Positions 8,621-13,451 of a DNA stretch of 13,451 bases are shown one piece after another (position 1 is the stretch's first letter; each line of letters begins with the position of its first letter). Source of the stretch: Patescibacteria group bacterium. Its GTDB lineage: Bacteria; Patescibacteriota; Patescibacteriia; Veblenbacterales; UBA10138. The position numbers and the translations under genes were made by a program. The DNA lies in contig DOPF01000056.1 in the NCBI GenBank assembly GCA_003512705.1, positions 10,360 to 23,810 of the forward strand, written 5' to 3'. The notes below the pieces were generated by a model, which worked only from the letters and a program-made list of their open reading frames with translations, made no database searches and had not been told where the DNA came from.

Positions 8621-8627
8621 AAAATAT

Positions 8628-9359
8628 ATGGAACACGCTCGTGATTCAATAGATCTGAACTGGGAACAGCAAGAACCTTTGTTTAGACAAATCAATGAAG
8701 TCGGTGTTCAATCGTACTTTGAAAATTTACCCCAAATAGAGCAGGCTTTCCAGCTGCGAGATCGAGGCCTTCGGTGTATTGACGAACGTACACCCGGCGG
8801 CTTGCATATGGCCGGCTCCGGCATATTGGATCAAGAGCGGGCAGTCAAATTAGTGCCGGAAGCTCAAATTGATGGAATTTACAGCCATGAAGGTTGTGGT
8901 GCGGCAGCTTTTTTTGCCAAACAGGCAGGTCTAGATGTGTTGCAAGCTGATAATTATGGCATTGAATGGGCCAAAAAATTAGCTGCCGAAACTGGGGTTC
9001 CATATGTTGACCATCGTAAGGTCGACAAGCCATTTCATTACGCCAGGGTAGCATATTATGACGGAACCGGCCGGTTCAATACCGACTCGGTGGAGGGTTT
9101 GCCGCCAGGTTTTGTAATTTCGCGAAGGTTTTTGGATGCGCAGTCTGCTCTTAATGAATTAGGTATTGTCAGGTCTATTGCCTTGGGTGATCACGGCTTT
9201 GGTTTAAAGTTTACTCCCGAATCACCTTTGCTGGTCGTGGCGGTGGGCGACAAAAATCCATCAGGTAATACTTCAGAAAAGCTGCTGGTGGAAATATCTG
9301 AACTACTAAAACAATCCGGCAAGCGCGTAGCTGGGTATGGTTTTACGGCACCAGTATAG
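8628..9359 (+). CDS. beta-carbonic-anhydrase-like metalloprotein (divergent)
   Basis: A 243-residue soluble protein with the residue pattern of beta-class carbonic anhydrases, zinc enzymes that interconvert CO2 and bicarbonate. It has C50-x-D52-x-R54 (LRCIDERTPGG), matching the first zinc Cys with the Asp/Arg dyad, and H87-x-x-C90-G (YSHEGCGAAAF), matching the other two zinc ligands. The Cys-to-His distance of 37 residues is shorter than the roughly 55 typical of the classical enzymes, and the rest aligns poorly from memory. Fold and activity are therefore inferred, and a different metal-binding role is possible. The start at 8628 is chosen for AGGAGA seven bases upstream. The gene lies 34 bp after atpC and before the terminator at 9394-9418, with no promoter evident in the gap, so it is probably the last gene of the atp operon. 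Confidence 0.65.
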   Translation: MEHARDSIDLNWEQQEPLFRQINEVGVQSYFENLPQIEQAFQLRDRGLRCIDERTPGGLHMAGSGILDQERAVKLVPEAQIDGIYSHEGCGAAAFFAKQAGLDVLQADNYGIEWAKKLAAETGVPYVDHRKVDKPFHYARVAYYDGTGRFNTDSVEGLPPGFVISRRFLDAQSALNELGIVRSIALGDHGFGLKFTPESPLLVVAVGDKNPSGNTSEKLLVEISELLKQSGKRVAGYGFTAPV

Positions 9360-9393
9360 TTTAAGTGAGGAAGTAATTTATTTGGAGTGTTTG

Positions 9394-9418
9394 CCCCACT
9401 AAATAGGTGGGGTTTTTT
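9394..9418 (+). terminator. intrinsic terminator of the ATP synthase operon
   Basis: CCCCAC (9394-9399) pairs perfectly with GTGGGG (9407-9412) around a seven-base loop, followed at once by six T residues (9413-9418). It lies 34 bases after the stop of the carbonic-anhydrase-like gene and before the helicase promoter. This is the only textbook intrinsic terminator in the window, so all genes from 1135 to 9359 can form one transcript. Confidence 0.88.
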
Positions 9419-9433
9419 ATTATGCGCCTAGCG

Positions 9434-9448
9434 TGCTAAAATTATAAT
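9434..9448 (+). promoter_or_regulatory. extended -10 promoter immediately before the helicase ATG
   Basis: TGC-TAAAAT (9434-9442) is an extended -10 box; a second box, TATAAT (9443-9448), directly abuts the ATG at 9449. No good -35 is visible because the upstream bases are the terminator T-run. From TAAAAT, transcription would begin at about 9449, the A of the ATG, predicting a leaderless mRNA. From TATAAT it would begin inside the gene. Confidence 0.5.
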
Positions 9449-12388
9449 ATGGTTAAAAAACCTTCTACTGATAAATTTCTTAAAGATTTAAATAAAGAGC
9501 AAACTGAGGCGGTTACTCACAATGACGGCCCGCTTTTGATTGTGGCCGGTGCCGGCACGGGAAAAACTACGGTTATCACCCGTCGATTGGCCTGGCTAAT
9601 TGCGCAAGGTTTGGCCAAGCCCGAAGAAATTTTAGCCCTTACTTTCACGGCCAAAGCCGCCACGGAAATGGAGGAGCGGGTGGATAAGTTATTGCCTTTG
9701 GGTTATGTAAATTTATGGGTATCAACTTTTCATTCGTTTGCCGACCGTATTTTAAAAGATTGGGGTATTGATATCGGTTTGCCTGGCGATTTTAAATTAC
9801 TTAACACCACTGAACAATGGCTGCTGGTTAAGCAAAATTTAGATAAATTTGATTTGGATTATTACCGACCATTGGGAAATCCAACCAAGTTCATTCATGC
9901 GCTATTAAAACATTTTTCCCGGGCTAAAGATGAAGAGGTTTATCCTGAGGATTATTTAAAATTAGCCGAATTAAAACAATTGGATGCTGGTTTGGGTGAA
10001 TATACAAAGAAAAAATCAAAAATCAAAAATCAAAAATCAAAATTACTTCCTGATGCCAGCGAGGTTGAGGAGGGAGAAGTGACGAGGTTAAAAGAGGTGG
10101 CCAATGCTTATCACATTTATCAAAAGTTGTTGCTAGATAATAACGCCTTGGATTTTGGCGACTTAATAAATTATTGTTTAAGACTTTTTCACCAGCGCCC
10201 GCAAATACTAGATAAATTCAGAACACAGTTTAAATATATTTTAGTCGATGAATTCCAGGATACAAATTACGCCCAGTATGAGCTGATTAAAATTTTGTCG
10301 GCACCTAAAAATAACATCACGGTAGTCGGTGATGATGATCAATCAATATTTAAATTTCGCGGCGCGTCTATTTCCAATATCTTAGAGTTTAAAAAAGACT
10401 CTCCTAAATCTAAAGAAATATTTTTAACTACCAATTACCGTTCCACCCAGAATATTTTGGATTTATCATATAAATTTATTCAGCTAAATAATCCGTACCG
10501 CTTAGAAATTAAGTTAAAAAGCGGTGGTAAAAATTTATCAAAAAAATTAGCGGCCACCTCTAAAGCTAAAGGTGAAATTCAGGTTCTAAATTACACCAAT
10601 ATGCTGCAAGAGGCCACGGGGGTGGTTAATAAAATTATTGATTTAAGAAATAAAGACAAGGAGGCAACTTGGAATGATTTTGCCATTTTGGTGCGAGCTA
10701 ATTCTTCGGCCGAGCCGTTTATAAATGTTTTGCGGCGGGCGGGATTGCCATATGAGTATGTGGCTAATCGAGGTTTATATAATGAGCCGATAATTTTAAA
10801 TTTGGCTTCCTATTTTCATTTACTTGATAATTATCATGAATCGCGGGCTTTGTACCGCGTGCTTAATACCGATTGGTATAAGTTACCCAGCGGTGATTTA
10901 GCCAAACTACTGTATTACGCCAATAAAAAAGCTTTATCAATTTATGAAGCGCTAACTCAAGGTCCGGCTATACCATTGTCGCCAGCGGCGCAGAAAATTG
11001 GTGAGCGCTTACGCGCTGACGTTGCTAAACACACTGAATACGCCCGCACCAAAACCGCCAGCGAAACTTATTTACGCGTTATCCGTGATATCGGCGTATC
11101 TGACTGGTTAGTGCAAAATCAGGATAATTACGAAGTAATCATACAGGCTAATTATTTAACGGCTTGGTTTAAAAAAATTCAGCAGTTTGAGCTTGATAAT
11201 TTCGATAAAAGTTTAGCTAATTTTCTAAGTGTATTTAATTTGGAGCTAGAATCGGGTGAGGAAGGCGAACTTCCGGCAGCGGCTGAAGAAGGCCCGGAAA
11301 TGGTAAAAATCATCACCGTACACTCGGCTAAGGGGTTAGAGTTTAAGTATGTATTTATTGTGCAGCTGGTAGATAGGCGTTTTCCATCAACCGAGCGGCG
11401 TGAACAAATAGAATTACCGGTAGAATTGGTTAAAGAAATTTTACCCGAAGGCGACGTGCATTTACAGGAAGAGCGCCGCTTGTTTTACGTGGCTATGACG
11501 CGGGCCAAGACGGGCCTGTACTTTTCTTTGGCGCAAGATTATTTTGGCAAACAAAAGCGCAAACCATCGCGGTTTTTATATGAGCTGGAAATGGTTGGTA
11601 AAACCGATCTAGCTTTGCAAACAGCTGATGAAATTAAGGATAAGAATTTATTGCGCCCTGATAAAATACAAAAAGTCAGCTACATTATTCCCGAGTCATT
11701 TTCTTTTACATCCATTAGAACTTTTTTAGAGTGCCCATTGGAATATAAATACCGGTTTTTGTTGAAAATTCCCGAACCCGGAGCGCCGGCTTTAACTTTT
11801 GGTTCCAGTATGCATAAAGCCTTAGAAAAGTTTATGAAGTTGTGGCAAAGCCAGGTATCGTCACGACAACTAGGTATGTTTGGCGCCGGTGGAAGCAAGG
11901 GTGATTTCCCCCCGTTCAAAGAATTAGAAAGATTTTATACCGAGTCGTGGAGTGATGATTGGTATGATAGTAAAAAACAGCGGGATGAATATAAAGCCAG
12001 GGGTATGACGCAAATTAAAACTTTTTATGATTATAAATTTGCTGGTAAAATTGACCGCATGGATCTTGCCGACGGTGGTGTAAAAATAATTGACTATAAA
12101 ACCGGTGCCAGCGCGCCTAAGAGTTTAGCCCAGGTGGATAAAGAGCAGTTATTGGTCTATCAACTGGCCGCCCAGGAATTTTTTCAGGAGCGTGTATTGT
12201 CCTGCCAATACTGGTATTTAAACAAAAACGTTTTAACCGAGGAATTTTTGGGTTCAGCCGAAGAATTAAAAGAATTGCGTCAAAATTATATTAAAGTGAT
12301 TAAAAATATTATTGCCGCAGCCCAAACCGATACTTTTGCTGAATTACATAAAGACCATCAGGGATGTCAATATAAGAACATGTTTTAA
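9449..12388 (+). CDS. UvrD/PcrA-type helicase fused to RecB-like nuclease domain
   Basis: A 979-residue superfamily 1A DNA helicase with a C-terminal nuclease domain, expected to unwind and trim DNA in break repair. Helicase motifs in order: Q-motif LNKEQTEAV; Walker A AGAGTGKT at 33-40; TFTAKAATEMEER; STFHSFADRIL; Walker B DEFQD at 267-271; VVGDDDQSIFKFRGA; TTNYRST; VHSAKGLEFKYVFIV; EERRLFYVAMTRAK. The PD-(D/E)XK domain starts at about 755 with H789, D869 (GKIDRMD), D882-x-K884 (IIDYKTG) and a QxxxY helix, so the nuclease looks active. Of the usual four iron-sulfur cysteines, C762 and C973 remain, while H970 and F979 occupy the other positions. Residues 187-198 are encoded by a heptanucleotide repeat. 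It is not a canonical uvrD or pcrA because of the nuclease fusion, and I give no symbol. It is followed one base later by a DciA-like gene. Confidence 0.92.
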   Translation: MVKKPSTDKFLKDLNKEQTEAVTHNDGPLLIVAGAGTGKTTVITRRLAWLIAQGLAKPEEILALTFTAKAATEMEERVDKLLPLGYVNLWVSTFHSFADRILKDWGIDIGLPGDFKLLNTTEQWLLVKQNLDKFDLDYYRPLGNPTKFIHALLKHFSRAKDEEVYPEDYLKLAELKQLDAGLGEYTKKKSKIKNQKSKLLPDASEVEEGEVTRLKEVANAYHIYQKLLLDNNALDFGDLINYCLRLFHQRPQILDKFRTQFKYILVDEFQDTNYAQYELIKILSAPKNNITVVGDDDQSIFKFRGASISNILEFKKDSPKSKEIFLTTNYRSTQNILDLSYKFIQLNNPYRLEIKLKSGGKNLSKKLAATSKAKGEIQVLNYTNMLQEATGVVNKIIDLRNKDKEATWNDFAILVRANSSAEPFINVLRRAGLPYEYVANRGLYNEPIILNLASYFHLLDNYHESRALYRVLNTDWYKLPSGDLAKLLYYANKKALSIYEALTQGPAIPLSPAAQKIGERLRADVAKHTEYARTKTASETYLRVIRDIGVSDWLVQNQDNYEVIIQANYLTAWFKKIQQFELDNFDKSLANFLSVFNLELESGEEGELPAAAEEGPEMVKIITVHSAKGLEFKYVFIVQLVDRRFPSTERREQIELPVELVKEILPEGDVHLQEERRLFYVAMTRAKTGLYFSLAQDYFGKQKRKPSRFLYELEMVGKTDLALQTADEIKDKNLLRPDKIQKVSYIIPESFSFTSIRTFLECPLEYKYRFLLKIPEPGAPALTFGSSMHKALEKFMKLWQSQVSSRQLGMFGAGGSKGDFPPFKELERFYTESWSDDWYDSKKQRDEYKARGMTQIKTFYDYKFAGKIDRMDLADGGVKIIDYKTGASAPKSLAQVDKEQLLVYQLAAQEFFQERVLSCQYWYLNKNVLTEEFLGSAEELKELRQNYIKVIKNIIAAAQTDTFAELHKDHQGCQYKNMF
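10011..10038 (+). repeat. heptanucleotide tandem repeat (4 x AAAAATC) inside the helicase gene
   Basis: Four perfect copies of AAAAATC (10011-10017, 10018-10024, 10025-10031, 10032-10038), followed by AAAATTA. It encodes about residues 189-198 (K-S-K-I-K-N-Q-K-S-K), a lysine-rich linker between helicase subdomains, before the Walker B motif. The unit is not a multiple of three, so gain or loss of one copy would shift the frame. Confidence 0.85.
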
Positions 12389-12389
12389 T

Positions 12390-12680
12390 ATGTTTCTTCC
12401 TTTAAAAAATTTATTATCTTCCCGTTTGGCGGAGCATGGAGCCCTGAAAGGCGCGGTGGTGGCACAAATGGTGGAAGAATTTAAAAAAACGGTGGTGGGA
12501 AAATGGGGAGACTCGGCCCGAGATATGATTTCCGAGGTGTTTTTAAAGCAAGATACTTTGCACATAAAAACCACCAATTCAGCACTGGCGCAGGAAATAA
12601 AACTTGCCGAAACTGACTTATTGTCAGTTTTAGAAAACAAGTTTCCTGGTAAAGTTAAAAGATTACGAATTTTTAGCTAA
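12390..12680 (+). CDS. DUF721/DciA-like protein
   Basis: A 96-residue protein resembling the DUF721 family, which includes DciA, the loader or partner of replicative helicase DnaB in bacteria lacking DnaC. Visible family traits are an N-terminal helix pair (LKNLLSSRLAEHGALKGAV), the VEEFKKTVVGKWG segment with the conserved W39, a beta strand LKQDTLHIKTTNSALAQEI, then a helix LLSVLENKFPGKVKRLRI. The ATG at 12390 is chosen because an upstream in-frame start at 12312 would overlap the helicase gene by more than 70 bp and add no family sequence. The gene begins one base after the helicase stop, so the two are translationally coupled. No terminator was identified after it. Family assignment is moderate, as the protein is short and divergent. 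Confidence 0.7.
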   Translation: MFLPLKNLLSSRLAEHGALKGAVVAQMVEEFKKTVVGKWGDSARDMISEVFLKQDTLHIKTTNSALAQEIKLAETDLLSVLENKFPGKVKRLRIFS

Positions 12681-12721
12681 TATAAGGTAAATTTATCTAT
12701 TATCTGAATATCGAAAAAAGC

Positions 12722-12750
12722 TTGTAAAAGACGCAAAAAAATGCTAAAAT
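12722..12750 (+). promoter_or_regulatory. promoter upstream of the four-helix membrane protein gene
   Basis: TTGTAA (12722-12727, 4 of 6 matches) is separated by exactly 17 bp from TAAAAT (12745-12750, 5 of 6 matches). TGC precedes the -10 (12742-12744), making an extended -10 identical to that before the helicase gene (TGCTAAAAT). Transcription would begin near 12757, giving a leader of about 160 bases that contains the palindromic element at 12788-12868. Confidence 0.6.
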
Positions 12751-12787
12751 TAGGGGTGTGGGAAGGCCCTTATCCTCGTAGTTTAGT

Positions 12788-12868
12788 GTCATTGCGAGGA
12801 GCGATAGCGACGCGGCAATCTTTGTATCAATTAATACCATCAGATTGCTTCGCTACGCTCGCAATGAC
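12788..12868. repeat. 81-bp palindromic element (MITE/REP-like)
   Basis: The 11-bp ends GTCATTGCGAG (12788-12798) and CTCGCAATGAC (12858-12868) are perfect inverted repeats. Inside them GCAATCT (12815-12821) pairs with AGATTGC (12842-12848), and GCGATAGCGA/TTCGCTACG words add partial pairing. The inner 20 bases (12822-12841) are A/T-rich. The ends are very like a palindromic repeat that I recall from many unrelated bacterial genomes (GTCATTGCGAG...CTCGCAATGAC). The flanking DNA shows no obvious target-site duplication. It contains no gene. Confidence 0.85.
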
Positions 12869-12918
12869 AGCTGGGTTACCATCATAAGCAATATCCTGGG
12901 TCAACTACACTTTTAATT

Positions 12919-13305
12919 ATGACACTTAAACAGTATTTATTAGTTATGTTGCTGGGTACGCTGGGGGCCTGGGGAGCGTGGCTAATGGTGGTGTTTTATT
13001 TAGGCGCCAGTGCCGCCGGCACTATGGGATTTATATTTTTTTATTTGTCTTTATTAGTGGCGGTGGTTGGCAGTACGACTTTGGTGGGTTTTGGCTTGCG
13101 GCACTGGCTGCATCGTGACGAGGTAGTGTTTAGGCAAGTGGCTATTTCTTTTCGCCAAGGAGTTTTATTAGGCATAGTTGTATTGTTGGCGTTAATGTTG
13201 CAGGCGGAAAAGCTTTTAACCTGGTGGAATTTTGGCATATTGCTTTTGGCTTTGACAATTGTGGAATTTTTCTTTTTATCCATGAGGCGAGAACCGGTAG
13301 AATAA
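12919..13305 (+). CDS. four-helix membrane protein, function unknown
   Basis: A 128-residue integral membrane protein with four predicted helices, at about residues 6-28, 35-60, 80-96 and 103-121. Helices two and three are joined by a charged cytoplasmic-looking loop RHWLHRDEVVFRQVAISFRQ. The sections FRQ-x-x-I-SFRQG and LTWWNFGILLLALTIVEFFF resemble a conserved hypothetical family I recall from Patescibacteria genomes, but no function is known to me. There is no signal peptide distinct from helix one, and no metal-binding or catalytic motif. The ATG at 12919 has no Shine-Dalgarno sequence and follows TTTTAATT. It probably has its own promoter about 170 bp upstream. An A/T-rich inverted repeat begins right after its TAA stop. 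Confidence 0.75.
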   Translation: MTLKQYLLVMLLGTLGAWGAWLMVVFYLGASAAGTMGFIFFYLSLLVAVVGSTTLVGFGLRHWLHRDEVVFRQVAISFRQGVLLGIVVLLALMLQAEKLLTWWNFGILLLALTIVEFFFLSMRREPVE

Positions 13306-13400
13306 AGCAAAATTTAAAAATCAAAAATAAAAATGACAATGCTAAAAATTTTAAATTTTAATCTGTAATTTTGCATTTTGATTTTTGCATTTTTCATTTA
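13306..13400. repeat. A/T-rich inverted repeat after the membrane protein gene
   Basis: AAAAATCAAAA (13316-13326) and TTTTGATTTTT (13376-13386) form an 11-bp perfect inverted repeat, and the flanking words (AAAATGACAAT, GTAATTTTGCATTTTG) extend it imperfectly. The same 11-mer is found at 6123-6133. The tract starts directly after the stop codon and could fold at the mRNA end, but it has no GC-rich stem like a classical terminator. Confidence 0.6.
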
Positions 13401-13401
13401 A

Positions 13402-13428
13402 GCGGTGCCGAACGCAGTGAGACACCGC
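13402..13428. repeat. GC-rich short palindrome at the window end
   Basis: GCGGTG (13402-13407) and CACCGC (13423-13428) form a 6-bp inverted repeat with a 15-base loop, CCGAACGCAGTGAGA. It is GC-rich in an A/T-rich surround, like the palindromes at 2566 and 12788, and may be part of a longer element cut by the window edge. No gene is visible from 13429 to 13451. Confidence 0.45.
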
Positions 13429-13451
13429 GCTGACTCCTTGTAAACATACGG

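Noticed and set aside
8583..8627. Earlier starts (TTG 8583, ATG 8610) for the carbonic-anhydrase-like gene
   Set aside because: TTG 8583 overlaps atpC, and ATG 8610 has no ribosome-binding site and places the strong AGGAGA inside the gene; 8628 fits best.
10005..10045. CRISPR-like repeats in the helicase gene and in the A/T-rich spacers
   Set aside because: Units are 7 nt, low complexity and without unique spacers; no cas genes nearby.
12312..12389. Upstream in-frame start for the DciA-like gene
   Set aside because: It would overlap the conserved nuclease C-terminus by 77 bp; ATG 12390 gives the usual family N-terminus.
12681..12918. A small gene or tRNA in the longest spacer
   Set aside because: No cloverleaf, CCA end or credible start/stop pair; the palindromic element and promoter explain the stretch.

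Overview
The window looks like chromosome from a streamlined bacterium, most likely Candidate Phyla Radiation (Patescibacteria, Parcubacteria-like). This rests on AT-rich DNA with A/T-rich spacers, an RmuC variant and two small membrane proteins of a kind I associate with that group, a very short ATP synthase delta subunit, mostly Shine-Dalgarno-free starts, and scattered palindromic and A/T-rich repeats. The assignment is from memory of the families, not from a search. All 16 genes are on the + strand. The standard code fits: only atpF ends in TGA and no gene needs TGA read through.

Layout. (1) 1-959: the 3' part of rmuC and a 62-residue two-helix membrane protein. (2) 1074-9418: a complete F1Fo ATP synthase transcription unit. 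It starts at a near-consensus promoter (TTGACG, 17 bp, TATAAT) and ends at a clear intrinsic terminator. The order is AtpZ/AtpI-like, atpB, atpE, atpF, atpH, atpA, atpG, atpD, an unrecognised 155-residue gene, atpC, and a small protein with the metal-ligand and Asp/Arg pattern of beta-class carbonic anhydrases. All eight ATP synthase subunits (a, c, b, delta, alpha, gamma, beta, epsilon) are present with key catalytic residues. The c subunit looks proton-type. (3) 9443-12680: a UvrD/PcrA-type helicase fused to a RecB-like PD-(D/E)XK nuclease domain, followed one base later by a DUF721/DciA-like gene. (4) 12681-13451: a predicted promoter, an 81-bp palindromic element, a four-helix membrane protein and more repeats.

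How the parts work together. Region 2 encodes the enzyme that couples the proton gradient to ATP. Two extra genes travel with it: an unknown helical protein between beta and epsilon, and the carbonic-anhydrase-like protein at the end. Region 3 is DNA repair and replication.

The most unusual feature is repetitive DNA. GC-rich palindromes sit between genes, and A/T-rich repeat tracts begin directly after several stop codons. One repeat family has entered the atpG reading frame in phase and also supplies the likely ribosome-binding sequence of atpD. The helicase gene carries four tandem copies of a 7-nt unit inside its reading frame. No tRNA, rRNA, CRISPR array or transposase was seen. The longest stretch without a gene is 238 bp (12681-12918).
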